Source: Nocardia sp. NBC_00416
GTDB lineage: Bacteria > Actinomycetota > Actinomycetes > Mycobacteriales > Mycobacteriaceae
Assembly: GCF_036032445.1 (NCBI RefSeq)
Contig: NZ_CP107932.1
Location: 2,358,501-2,422,500, forward strand
Direction of reading: 5' to 3'
DNA length: 64,000 bases
Made by a program: the position numbers and the translations under genes. This document shows positions 30,909 through 39,492 of the stretch, piece by piece. The notes beneath the pieces were generated by a model. It was not told the DNA's origin and made no database searches. It worked only from the letters and a program-made list of their open reading frames with translations. Within the stretch, counting starts at the first letter, position 1; every line of letters begins with the position of its first letter.

Positions 30909-32296
30909 CCGGCCTGCTGATCCGCGACGCCGAGGTATCCGCTGGATCCCGTACCGACGTCCTGATCCGTGACGGCGTCGTCGCCGCGGTCGGGACCGAA
31001 CTGCCCGGGGCCGGCCTCCCGATACTGGACGCCGAGGGCGGCGCAGTGCTGCCCGGCCTGCACGACCACCACCTGCACCTGCACGCACTCGCCGCCGACC
31101 GGAACTCGGTTCGCTGCGGTCCGCCGCAGGTGCGCACAGCCGACGATCTCGCCCGCGCGCTCGCCCGCGCGCCGGGTGACGGGTGGATACGCGGGGTCGG
31201 CTACGTCGAAACCGTCGCCGGGATGCTCGATTCGGCCGCGCTCGACCTGCTGCATCGCGAACGTCCGGTCCGTATCCAGCACCGCAGCGGAGCCCTGTGG
31301 GTGCTCAACTCCACCGCGGCCGGTCTCACCGGCTTGGACACGGCGACCGAGCCCGGCGTCGAACGCGACGCCGACGGACGCGTTACCGGCCGGGTCTGGC
31401 GTGCGGACACCTGGCTGCGGTCGCGACTGCCGAACTCCGGCCCGCCCGATCTCGGCGAGGTCGGCGCACTTCTCGCCGGCTACGGGATCACCGGAATCAG
31501 CGATGCCACACCCGATCTGACCGATGATTCGCTGGCGCACCTGATCGACGCGACGGCGTGCGGAGCGCTTCCGCAACGGTTGAATCTCTTGGGCGTGCCG
31601 CTGGGCCGCACCTGCGGCCCCCGCGTCACCACCGGTGCGTACAAGATCGTCCTCGCGGATTCCGGACTGCCCGATATCGACGATCTGGCTGCCACCGTCA
31701 CTCGCGCGCACGATCTCGGGCGGCCGGTCGCCGTGCACTGCGTCAGCCGCGCGGCGCTGCTCATCCTGCTCGCCGTGTTCGACGAGACCGGGACGGTACC
31801 GGGTGATCGGATCGAGCACGGCGCGATAGTTCCGGCCGAGTCCATCGGCGCCCTGCGGCGTCTCGGGGTCGCCGTGGTCACCCAGCCGGGCTTCCTCGCC
31901 GATCGCGGCGACGACTATCTACGCCGTGTCGACGCGGCCGACCTCCCCGATCTGTACCGCTGCCGGAGCCTGTGCGACGGCGGTGTGGGACTGGCTCTGT
32001 CCAGCGACGCGCCGTACGGGCCCCTCGACCCCTGGCAGGTGATCAGCGCGGCGGTCGTACGCCGCGCACCGGACGGCGCCGTCGTGGGTGCCGCCGAAAC
32101 ACTCTGCGCGCCGGCGGCTCTCGCGCGATATCTGGCGCCACTGGACGATCCGGGCGGCCCGGCCCGCGTCGTCGCGCCGGGCACACCCGCGGATCTGGTG
32201 CTCCTGGATCGGACTGTCGAGCGGCTCTGCGATCGACCGGCCGCGGCCGCGGTGCGCGCCACGCTCATCGGCGGACGGGTCGTATTCGAAGGGTAG
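30905..32296 (+). CDS. Amidohydrolase family protein (Amidohydro_3-like)
   Basis: The ATG at 30905 overlaps the CoA-transferase stop. The 463-residue protein has a metal-binding HDHHLHLH near the N-terminus (residues 53-60), VHCVSRAAL and RIEHGAIV histidines, and the catalytic acid in LSSDAPYG. This is the pattern of amidohydrolase-superfamily enzymes of the YtcJ/Amidohydro_3 group, which hydrolyse C-N or C-O bonds on varied metabolites. It is co-translated with the CoA-transferase, so both probably act in one pathway, which cannot be named. Confidence 0.8.
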   Translation: MTGLLIRDAEVSAGSRTDVLIRDGVVAAVGTELPGAGLPILDAEGGAVLPGLHDHHLHLHALAADRNSVRCGPPQVRTADDLARALARAPGDGWIRGVGYVETVAGMLDSAALDLLHRERPVRIQHRSGALWVLNSTAAGLTGLDTATEPGVERDADGRVTGRVWRADTWLRSRLPNSGPPDLGEVGALLAGYGITGISDATPDLTDDSLAHLIDATACGALPQRLNLLGVPLGRTCGPRVTTGAYKIVLADSGLPDIDDLAATVTRAHDLGRPVAVHCVSRAALLILLAVFDETGTVPGDRIEHGAIVPAESIGALRRLGVAVVTQPGFLADRGDDYLRRVDAADLPDLYRCRSLCDGGVGLALSSDAPYGPLDPWQVISAAVVRRAPDGAVVGAAETLCAPAALARYLAPLDDPGGPARVVAPGTPADLVLLDRTVERLCDRPAAAAVRATLIGGRVVFEG

Positions 32297-32305
32297 GCGG
32301 CGCAG

Positions 32306-33382
32306 CTACCCCACGTGCCCGGGCGAATCGATGATCTCGTCGATCAGCCCCCATCCCTGGGCGCGTCGCGCGTCGAGGGCCACGCCGGTGACGAACAGAT
32401 GCAGCGCACGCCACCGGCCGATACGGCGCGGCACGCTGACCGTTCCCCCGGCGCCGGGTATCAGCCCCATCTCCACTTCGGGCAACCGGATCACCGTGTC
32501 CGGCGCCGCGACGACACGGCCGGCGAATGCGGAGATCTCGATCCCGGCCCCCACACAGTGGCCGTGCAGCCGGACCTCGGTGCGCTCCGCGAGGCGCGCC
32601 ATCAGCCGTGCGGCGCCGCCACGGGTGCGGATGAGATGAGCGGTGGCGGTATCGGGGGTGTGGCCGAATTCGTCGAGGTCGCCGCCGGCGCAGAACGAGG
32701 GACCGGCGCCGTCGAGCACGATCTCGGCGAAGGTGTCGGCGAGTATCGCTGTGCGCAGCGCCTCGACCAGGGCGTCACGCAGCGCCGTACCGTAGGCGTT
32801 GCGTCGTTCCGGGCGGTTGAGGGTTATCCGCAGGGTGTCTCCGTCCGCGGCGAGAAGAACCGGGTCCGATTCCGGCGGGGGCGGCAGCGGTCGCCCGAGA
32901 CCTCGGCGCCGATCGAGCCAAGCCCCGAACTCCGCACCGCCCTGCAACGTGGAATAGGCGAACGATTCCACATCGATCGCCGCGGGCACCGGCAGATGTT
33001 CGCAAGCCCGCACCACCTGAGCGGCGACGAACGAGGCCTGCGGACAGCGCCGGACGCAGGCCGTGAACTCGGCGAGCGCACGATCGACATCCGCGGTGCC
33101 GACGACGGCGCGATCCACCGGATCCGGCACCGCGGCATAGGTCAGATCCAGCGCAGCGGTCAGCGGCGCGAGCCGCGGCGTCACCGCGCCCGAGCAGAAA
33201 CCCACCGCCGAACCCCCCAGCGCCGGTATCCGGGCGGCGGCGGCCACCGCGGTCGCCGCGTCGGCGCCGTCGAGATCGACCAAGACCAGCGGTTCGAGCA
33301 GAGAGGACGCGTCCAGCGCGGACACCGGGACGACACCCTCGGCCAGCTCCGCGGCAGTAAAGGTGCGCACGTCGATGTCCAT
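32306..33382 (-). CDS. Enoyl-CoA hydratase/isomerase family protein with an N-terminal extension
   Basis: The 358-residue protein is about 100 residues longer than a usual crotonase. The canonical core is at about 180-350: CAGGD (231-235) and GAGIE (278-282) form the oxyanion hole, and LPEVEMGLIPGAGGT follows. The core ends just where the normal helical tail should begin. The N-terminal 175 residues look like a degenerate crotonase: LVLVDLDGADA, a helix-rich stretch, and AYSTLQGGAEFGAWL, which resembles the usual C-terminal tail. It converges on the amidohydrolase gene with a nine-base gap. Confidence 0.75.
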   Translation of the reverse strand: MDIDVRTFTAAELAEGVVPVSALDASSLLEPLVLVDLDGADAATAVAAAARIPALGGSAVGFCSGAVTPRLAPLTAALDLTYAAVPDPVDRAVVGTADVDRALAEFTACVRRCPQASFVAAQVVRACEHLPVPAAIDVESFAYSTLQGGAEFGAWLDRRRGLGRPLPPPPESDPVLLAADGDTLRITLNRPERRNAYGTALRDALVEALRTAILADTFAEIVLDGAGPSFCAGGDLDEFGHTPDTATAHLIRTRGGAARLMARLAERTEVRLHGHCVGAGIEISAFAGRVVAAPDTVIRLPEVEMGLIPGAGGTVSVPRRIGRWRALHLFVTGVALDARRAQGWGLIDEIIDSPGHVG

Positions 33383-33613
33383 ACCGGCCCTCCTGCCCTC
33401 GTGTGGCGAAAGGTAGCAGGGCCCCGGGAGCCCGATACCGGCCGGGTTCGCCCACTCAATGGCCGGCGTGACCCTCGACCGGCCGCTGTCCGATGCCCGG
33501 TGCTGCGCGGCGCCGGCCGCTTCTTCGTCGAACGTTTCTTCCCGGCCCGGGATGCCGCCGGAGCACCGCCGGTCCCAGGATCCAGCACGCCGGCGGGCGC
33601 GGTCCGATGCCGA

Positions 33614-34078
33614 TCACCGCGTACCCTGGTCCCCCGCCCCGGGGCTCGCGGGACGCCGGCGGCCGTTGAGCGTGATCTCGATCCCGCTGCCCCGGCGGAC
33701 CGTGTTGTAGATGGGGCAGGTCGCGACGAAGTTGTCCACCAGCGCCCAGCCCCGCGAATCGTCGAGTGCGCCGATGCCGATCTCGAGCAGCGTGCGAGCG
33801 TAACGGGTCGGGTCCTCGACGCCGCGGGTGTGCGAAGCCGTCGCCGTGACACCTACCACCCCGAATCCGCTCTCGGCCGCACGGTTCTCGATATTCGCGA
33901 GCGCGCACGACGCCAGCGCGGCCAGCAGCAGTTCGCCGGCGTGGATCGCCTCGCCGCCGGTCAGCCGGGAATCGCTGACCAGATGATTCGCCCGCGCCGA
34001 AACGATGAACCTGCCCGGGGCGGTCGTGGCCGCGGCCGTTACCGCGACCTCGCCGCGTTCGGGATCGCTGTTCGTCAC
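33614..34078 (-). CDS. OsmC family protein
   Basis: Taking the GTG at 34078, which overlaps the upstream stop by GTGA, the protein is 154 residues. The OsmC pattern is present: GGEAIHAGELLLAALASCALANIE with the first catalytic cysteine, and VATCPIYNTVRRG with the second. OsmC/Ohr proteins reduce organic hydroperoxides. Some family members associated with sulfur genes have unknown roles. It is the last gene of a run starting with the ABC permease at 38.1 kb. Confidence 0.85.
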   Translation of the reverse strand: MTNSDPERGEVAVTAAATTAPGRFIVSARANHLVSDSRLTGGEAIHAGELLLAALASCALANIENRAAESGFGVVGVTATASHTRGVEDPTRYARTLLEIGIGALDDSRGWALVDNFVATCPIYNTVRRGSGIEITLNGRRRPASPGAGDQGTR

Positions 34079-35424
34079 GCCGGACCGCCGGCGCGAATGG
34101 CCCATTCACCGCGGTCCGGGCGATCGAGGCCGAGGTTCTCCCGCAGGGTCGTGCCCTCGTATTCGGTCCGGAACAGGCCGCGGCGCTGCAGCTGTGGGAC
34201 GACTTCGCGGGTGAAGGTCTCGAAACCACCCGGCTGATGGGGCACCTGCAGGGTGAACCCGTCGGCCGCCCCGTCTTCGAACCACTCCTGCAAACCGTCC
34301 GCGACGTCGGCCGCGGTGCCGATGAAACCGCCCTCGGTCCGGCCGCCGTACTGCTTTCCGAGCTGGCGCAGCGTCAGACCGTCACGCTCGGTGATCTCCC
34401 GGACCTCGTGGTAATGGCCTTCGACGCCCGGGACCTCCACGTCGGGCAGGCGTTCGTCCAGCGGGAAGGTGGAGAGGTCGACGTCGAGGTGGTAGGCGAG
34501 CGTGGACAGGCCGCCGAGCGGCGGAACCAGCTCGAAGATCTCCTCGGCCAGTTCCTTGGCCCGGGCCGAGGTAGGCGCCACGATCGGGGTGATGGACGGC
34601 AGGATCTTGATGTGGTCGGGATCGCGCCCGAACAGCGCCGCGCGCTCTTTGATCTCGGTGTAGAACGCCTGCGCCGACTCCTTGGACGCGTGACTGCAGA
34701 AGATGACATCGGACCAGTGCGCGGCGAAATCCTTGCCCTTCGACGAGGCGCCCGCCTGAATGAGCACCGGGTAACCCTGCGGTGGCCGCGGCACATTGAG
34801 CGGCCCGCGCACAGTGAAGTACCGGCCCTCGTGATCGATGCGGTGCACGCGGTCGGGGTCGGCGAACAGCGGCGTCTCCTCGTCCAGCACCAGGGCGCCG
34901 TCTTCCCAGCTGTCCCAGAGTTTGGCCGCCACCTGTAGGAACTCGTCCGCGCGTTCGTACCGGGTCGAACGATCGAACTGGGCGTCGAGGTTGAAGTTGC
35001 GGGCCTCGGATTCCTGGAACGAGGTCACGATATTCCACGCGGCCCGGCCCGCGGTGAGGTGGTCGAGACTGGCGAACGAACGCGCGACGGTGAACGGCTG
35101 GGCGTAGCTGGTGGAGACTGTCGCCGCGATGCCCAGGTGTCGCGTCACCGCGGCCATCGACGCCATCACCGGGAGCGGGTCGACGCGCAGCGAACCGAGC
35201 GCCCCGTACCGCAGCTGCGAATCGGTGCTACCGGCGAAACGGTCGGGAACAGAGAGGATATCGGGGAAGAACGCGAGGTCGAATCGCCCGTCCTCCAGAG
35301 TCCGCGCGATGTTGTGGTAGTACGACGCGTCGAGCCATCCCGGGACCGATCCCGGATAGCGCCAGCCGCCCGGCCGACCCGGCCCCGCAGTGACGAAAGC
35401 GGCCAGGCGCATTTTCTTGTTCAT
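34075..35424 (-). CDS. LLM-class flavin-dependent monooxygenase (NtaA/SnaA/DszA group)
   Basis: From the ATG at 35424 (GGGAG upstream) the protein is 449 residues. The NtaA/SnaA/SoxA/DszA group pattern is clear: GGWRYPGSVPGWLD, FDLAFFPDI, the FMN-site TSYAQPFTVARSFASLDHLTAGRAAWNIVTS region (starting near residue 105) and GYPVLIQAGASSKG. These two-component enzymes use FMNH2 to oxidise sulfur compounds or amines. No flavin reductase is in the run. Coupled to a sulfonate-type importer, oxidation of an organosulfur compound is likely. Confidence 0.85.
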   Translation of the reverse strand: MNKKMRLAAFVTAGPGRPGGWRYPGSVPGWLDASYYHNIARTLEDGRFDLAFFPDILSVPDRFAGSTDSQLRYGALGSLRVDPLPVMASMAAVTRHLGIAATVSTSYAQPFTVARSFASLDHLTAGRAAWNIVTSFQESEARNFNLDAQFDRSTRYERADEFLQVAAKLWDSWEDGALVLDEETPLFADPDRVHRIDHEGRYFTVRGPLNVPRPPQGYPVLIQAGASSKGKDFAAHWSDVIFCSHASKESAQAFYTEIKERAALFGRDPDHIKILPSITPIVAPTSARAKELAEEIFELVPPLGGLSTLAYHLDVDLSTFPLDERLPDVEVPGVEGHYHEVREITERDGLTLRQLGKQYGGRTEGGFIGTAADVADGLQEWFEDGAADGFTLQVPHQPGGFETFTREVVPQLQRRGLFRTEYEGTTLRENLGLDRPDRGEWAIRAGGPA

Positions 35425-35448
35425 CGAATGATCTCCCATGACTATCGA

Positions 35449-36519
35449 TCACGACTTGGCGAGTTCGGCGCGCACCGCGTCGGCGACCGGCGCGAATCGG
35501 GTATCGGCGAACCAGCCGCGCACGTCCACCGACTCCGGGTACACGCCCAGCTGGTGGAAGTTGTCCGCCAGATCTTGCGTACTGTCGACCGCTGCTGGTG
35601 CGATGACACCGAAATCACCGGCGCCCGAATACGACAGACGCTTCTGCTGAACCAGGTCGTAGTAGACGTCGCGTTCGAGAGTGGAGTCGCCGAACCCGCC
35701 GAGCGCCGCGAACTCCCCCACGGCGGTTTCGGGATTCGCCTCGATCCAGCGCTGCGCGTCGCGGACACTGCGGACCAGGGTGGCGACCTCGCGCGGACGG
35801 TCGAACGCGAATTTCTCCGACGCGACGAAGAACGCGTAATCGTAGGTCCGCACCCCGGGCAGCACATCGGCGTCGTGTTTGCGCCGGGCCAGTTCTATGG
35901 TGGGCTGCCAGTTGATCCAGGCGTCCACATGGCGCTGCGCGAACGCGGCCTCCGCGTCGGCCGCGGTGAGGTTGACGTACTCGATGTCGTCGATCGTCAG
36001 GCCCGCGGTCTCGAGATATTTGACGAGACTGTAGGTCCCCGTGGTGCCCTGATGGTCGGCCACCGAGCGACCTCTGAGATCGGCGGCGGATTTGATGTCC
36101 GAACCCTTCGGAACCAGGATGTCCACCTCGTCGACCGGCAGCGGATACGCGACCAGCGGTACCACGGGCACCCCGCCGCCGATGGCATAGATGATCGCCG
36201 TCGCGGTGGCGAAGGAGAAATCGATACTGCCCGCCTTGATCGCCTCCATCACGGGAAGTGAGGCGGCGAAGCCGGTGGAGAACGAGACCGGCAGTCCGAC
36301 GGCGGCATTCACGTCGAACCCGCCGAGCCCGTGCGACAGGATCGTGCCCGGTTCGGCCTTGCCGTCGCCGATCAGCGCGTACCGGATCTCGCTCAGCTCG
36401 GCCGCGGAGGTTCCCGGGCCGCAGCCCGACAATGCCGCCGCGCCCGCGATCCCCAGCGCGCCGAGGCCGGTGGCCCGCAGAAACCCGCGCCGGTTCAGCG
36501 ATATCGGTGTCCTGGTCAT
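35449..36519 (-). CDS. Tat-exported ABC substrate-binding lipoprotein, SsuA-like
   Basis: The 356-residue protein has a twin-arginine signal (NRRGFLRATG) and a lipobox LSGC with the cysteine at 33. It is therefore probably exported folded and lipid-anchored. The mature domain is of the NMT1/SsuA type (DIDFSFATATAIIYAIGGG-like, VDAWINWQP). It would deliver its ligand to the permease two genes upstream. The Tat signal suggests that it folds in the cytoplasm. Aliphatic sulfonate, taurine or nitrate are the known ligands of this branch. Confidence 0.85.
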   Translation of the reverse strand: MTRTPISLNRRGFLRATGLGALGIAGAAALSGCGPGTSAAELSEIRYALIGDGKAEPGTILSHGLGGFDVNAAVGLPVSFSTGFAASLPVMEAIKAGSIDFSFATATAIIYAIGGGVPVVPLVAYPLPVDEVDILVPKGSDIKSAADLRGRSVADHQGTTGTYSLVKYLETAGLTIDDIEYVNLTAADAEAAFAQRHVDAWINWQPTIELARRKHDADVLPGVRTYDYAFFVASEKFAFDRPREVATLVRSVRDAQRWIEANPETAVGEFAALGGFGDSTLERDVYYDLVQQKRLSYSGAGDFGVIAPAAVDSTQDLADNFHQLGVYPESVDVRGWFADTRFAPVADAVRAELAKS

Positions 36520-37271
36520 CCTGCCATGCCTTTCCGAGAGTGCCGCGCCATCCGGTCGGCGGCGAGAAGATCGTCCAGTAATCGTTGTTTCAGGTCCGCG
36601 AGCTGGGCGTCGCCGCGGCTGCGCGGTCTCGCTCGCCCTACGGTGAGGTCGGTGGTGATACCGGCGGGGGTCAGCAGCAGGACCCGGTCGGCCAGCATCA
36701 GCGCTTCTTCGACATCGTGGGTGACCAGCACCACCGTGCGCGGTTCCCGGGCCAGCAGCGATTCGACCAGTTCGTGCATATTCACCCGGGTGATCGCGTC
36801 GAGGGCGCCGAACGGCTCGTCCAGCAGCAGGATGTCGGGGTGGTGCAGCATCGCCCGGGCCAGCGCGACCCGTTGCCGCTGCCCGCCGGACAGTTCCGCC
36901 GGCCAGTCCTTCTCCCGGCCCGCGAGGCCGACCCGCTCGAGCAGCTCGCGCGCCGCGCGACCGGAGTTCCGGGTCGCCAGCGTCACATTGTCGAGCACCG
37001 ACTTCCAGGGCAGCAATCGGTCCTCTTGGAACATCATCCGAGCCGAGTACGTCCCCGCGCCGACGGGGGTGACAGTTCCCTCGGTGGGCTCCTCGAGCTT
37101 GGCCAGCAACCGCAGCAGACTCGATTTGCCGACCCCGCTCGGGCCGATGACGGCGACGAACTGCCCCGGCTCGACGGTCAGGTCCAGGTGCCGCAGCACC
37201 CAGTTGTCCCGGTAGCGGATGCCCACGTCACGCAGTGTGAGACCGATCCGGTCCTTCGACTGATCGCTCAC
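36516..37271 (-). CDS. SsuB-like ABC transporter ATP-binding protein
   Basis: The 251-residue ATPase has Walker A (GPSGVGKSS, 43-51), the signature LSGGQRQRVALARAM, Walker B with LLDEPFGALD and the THDVEEA switch. It overlaps the binding-protein gene at its 3' end by four bases and the permease at its 5' end by four bases. It is a paralogue of the ATPase at 7.0 kb and serves a second sulfonate/nitrate-type importer. Confidence 0.9.
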   Translation of the reverse strand: MSDQSKDRIGLTLRDVGIRYRDNWVLRHLDLTVEPGQFVAVIGPSGVGKSSLLRLLAKLEEPTEGTVTPVGAGTYSARMMFQEDRLLPWKSVLDNVTLATRNSGRAARELLERVGLAGREKDWPAELSGGQRQRVALARAMLHHPDILLLDEPFGALDAITRVNMHELVESLLAREPRTVVLVTHDVEEALMLADRVLLLTPAGITTDLTVGRARPRSRGDAQLADLKQRLLDDLLAADRMARHSRKGMAG

Positions 37272-38104
37272 GACCGCACCTTCCGCATCGTGGGGTTCCA
37301 GCGCAGCGCCCGGCGCTCGATGAGCCGGGTGATCTGGTCGGCGAGCAGGCCGGCGATGGCGTAGAGCACAATCGCCAGCACGATCCGGTCGGTGCGCAGC
37401 ATCTCCCGGCCGTTCTGGGCCAGGTATCCGATTCCCTCTCGGGTCGCGATGGTCTCGGCGACGACGAGCGTCAGCCAGGCGACACCGAGCGAATACCGGA
37501 TACCGGTGAGGATCATCGGCATGGCGCCGGGCACGACGACATGGCGGATCAGCCCCCAGCGCGTGAGCCCGTAGGACCTCCCCAGCTGGATCAGCTTCTC
37601 GTCCACGGTGCGTATCCCGCTGACGGTGTTCAGGTACACCGGGAAGACGACACCGAGGGTGACCAGCACGATGCGCGGTGTCTCGCCGATGCCGAAGGCG
37701 GCGATGAGCAGCGGGACCAGCGCCAGATGCGGCAGCGCCCGCACCATTTGCAGGCTCCGGTCGAATACCCCCTCGGCGAGGCGAGAGAGCCCGACCGCGA
37801 ATCCGAACGCCAGTCCGATCGCCGCGCCGATCCCGAATCCGATCGCCACCCGGCGCAGGCTGACGAGGATGTGGTCCGGCAGTTCACCACTGCGCCACAG
37901 CGTGCCCGCGGTGTCGAGCACCACCGACGGAGCGGGCAGGATCGCCGCGGAGATCATTCCGGTACTCGACGTCCACTGCCAGCCCGCGACGATCAACACC
38001 GGCACCACCCAGGGCAGCAGCGCCCGCGGGTGCCAGGTGAGCCGTCGCCGCCCGGTGGGCAGGGACGGTGCGGTCGTCGCTGCGGCAACCGCCGATCCGG
38101 TCAC
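37268..38104 (-). CDS. SsuC-like ABC transporter permease
   Basis: The protein is 278 residues if the GTG at 38104 is used, with about six membrane segments and an EAA-type loop (VPGAMPMILTGIRYSL). An ATG at 38191 would add 29 residues, but it sits directly against a TGTATACA palindrome and lacks a ribosome site. The permease is first in the run and divergent from a GntR gene. It forms an importer with the following ATPase and lipoprotein. The permease and its ATPase overlap by four bases. Confidence 0.8.
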   Translation of the reverse strand: MTGSAVAAATTAPSLPTGRRRLTWHPRALLPWVVPVLIVAGWQWTSSTGMISAAILPAPSVVLDTAGTLWRSGELPDHILVSLRRVAIGFGIGAAIGLAFGFAVGLSRLAEGVFDRSLQMVRALPHLALVPLLIAAFGIGETPRIVLVTLGVVFPVYLNTVSGIRTVDEKLIQLGRSYGLTRWGLIRHVVVPGAMPMILTGIRYSLGVAWLTLVVAETIATREGIGYLAQNGREMLRTDRIVLAIVLYAIAGLLADQITRLIERRALRWNPTMRKVRS

Positions 38105-38192
38105 CGGTGGTCTTCGTTCACTTGCGGATCCATGACCCTCCTGTCGTGCTTCACCGGGCACTTTAGGGCCAACGAACACAGCTGTCGCCATT

Positions 38193-38200
38193 TGTATACA
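38193..38200. promoter_or_regulatory. Candidate GntR operator
   Basis: TGTATACA is a perfect 8-base palindrome in the divergent region between the permease and GntR genes. The heptamer ACAGCTG occurs on both sides (38178 and 38198), so the region also has direct repeats. FCD-type GntR proteins often bind short dyads of this sort. The exact footprint is uncertain. Confidence 0.45.
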
Positions 38201-38280
38201 GCTGCGTTCAGAAGTCTGTTGTTCGCGCGGAAACTGTGATATCGGTGAACGGTCGTGCCCCCGCTCCGAGGAGAACCCAG

Positions 38281-38916
38281 ATGCTCGATTCCCGCGACCG
38301 GCCGGATTCGCCGTATCGGCAATTGCGTGACCGGATCGTCGGCGGTACCTATCCGCCGGGTTCGCTGCTGGTCCCGGCGAACGTCGGCGAGGAACTGGGT
38401 GTCTCCCGCACACCCGCGCGCGAAGCGCTGATGCGGCTCGAGGCCGAGGGATTGATGACCAAGGAATCCCGCGGCTTCGTCGTACGGGTGCGCACCCCGG
38501 AGGAGATCCTCGACATCTGCGAGGCGCGAATCGCCCTGGAGGCCACGGTCGCCCGCAGCGCGGCCGCCAGGCGCACGGACTTCGACCTCGCGAAGCTGGA
38601 ACATCTCCTGGCGGCCACCACGGGACTCAGCGGGCAGCAACGACTCGACCGGCACGCGCAATGGCATGTCGCGCTGCGGCACGCCGCACACAACACCACG
38701 ACACTGGAGTTGATGTACCTGCTCGACGCGCGCCTGCGGGTCTACGACGGCGCGGTCTCACGCGGCCGGGACAACCTGGATCTCATCGAGGAAGAACACA
38801 CCCAGATCTTCGAGGCGATCCGTGATCGCGATGCCGAACGCGCCGCGAAAGCCATGGAGGCCCACCAATCCCGCACCCGCGACCTGCGCATCGCGCAGAT
38901 GACACACCTCCGGTAG
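38281..38916 (+). CDS. GntR family regulator with FCD effector domain
   Basis: The ATG at 38281, after GAGGAG, gives 211 residues. The N-terminal winged helix has VPANVGEELGVSRTPAREALMRLEAEGLM (beginning near residue 33). The FCD domain follows with the usual helical bundle (EARIALEATVARSAAARR near 80) and histidines that can hold a metal (HAQWHVALRHAAHN, and later EEEHTQIFEAI). It is divergent from the sulfonate-type importer run and probably represses it until a carboxylate-type ligand binds. Confidence 0.85.
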   Translation: MLDSRDRPDSPYRQLRDRIVGGTYPPGSLLVPANVGEELGVSRTPAREALMRLEAEGLMTKESRGFVVRVRTPEEILDICEARIALEATVARSAAARRTDFDLAKLEHLLAATTGLSGQQRLDRHAQWHVALRHAAHNTTTLELMYLLDARLRVYDGAVSRGRDNLDLIEEEHTQIFEAIRDRDAERAAKAMEAHQSRTRDLRIAQMTHLR

Positions 38917-38923
38917 GTGGACC

Positions 38924-38952
38924 GCCGCCCGCACCGGGCCGGTACGGGCGGC
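38924..38952. terminator. Stem-loop between convergent GntR and SnoaL-like genes
   Basis: GCCGCCCG (38924-38931) pairs with CGGGCGGC (38945-38952). The stem continues, after one mismatch, into ACCGG/CCGGT around a single G. The stem is about 13 bp. It lies eight bases after the GntR stop. Confidence 0.6.
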
Positions 38953-39028
38953 CGGAGCCAGGCAGCAGGTCGGGTTCAGCACGAACCCCTTCTGCCACAA
39001 CGGCTCCGGCGCGGACTCCACTGTCGGC

Positions 39029-39394
39029 TCAGTGTTCCGGTGGGACGAACTCGGGCTGGTCGAGCGCGCGCAACCAGCTTCCGTCCGGCTGCCGCCGGAC
39101 CACCTGGGCGCGGGCGCCGGTACCGTCCTTCGGCGGAGTCGAGGTGAGGGCGATATCGCCGTTGATCAGCGTCGGCAACGGCTGTTCCGGCTCGAAGGTG
39201 GGGCCGTTGGCCAGCACCTTCTCCCACAGGGCGCGGATCGCCGCCCGGCCGACGGTCCGGCTGCCGGGCGGGTAGGCCAGCACGGCGTCCTCTTCGTAGA
39301 GTGCGGCCACTCCTTCCGCGTCACCGGCGTTGGATCGTTCCACGAAGAAGCGGGTGATGTCTTCGGGGCGCATGGCCTTCTCATATCCGGGCAT
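39029..39394 (-). CDS. SnoaL/NTF2-like protein
   Basis: The 121-residue protein begins MPGYEKAMRPEDITRFFVER and has the pattern ALYEEDAVLAYPPGSRTVGRAAIRALWEKVL, in which the long helix-and-strand order of the NTF2 fold is clear (motif starts near 31). The catalytic residues of KSI are not all kept: an alanine-tyrosine pair replaces the aspartate region. It may be a small hydrolase, isomerase or ligand-binding protein. It is divergent from a LysR gene, probably its regulator. Confidence 0.75.
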   Translation of the reverse strand: MPGYEKAMRPEDITRFFVERSNAGDAEGVAALYEEDAVLAYPPGSRTVGRAAIRALWEKVLANGPTFEPEQPLPTLINGDIALTSTPPKDGTGARAQVVRRQPDGSWLRALDQPEFVPPEH

Positions 39395-39492
39395 CGATGT
39401 CCTCCTGGTGTTGGTTCCGACTCGATCCAGCCTGGTAGACCGAAAACCAGAAGTCCAACAGATGGTTCTTCTTTATATTAGAATCTGCAGTT

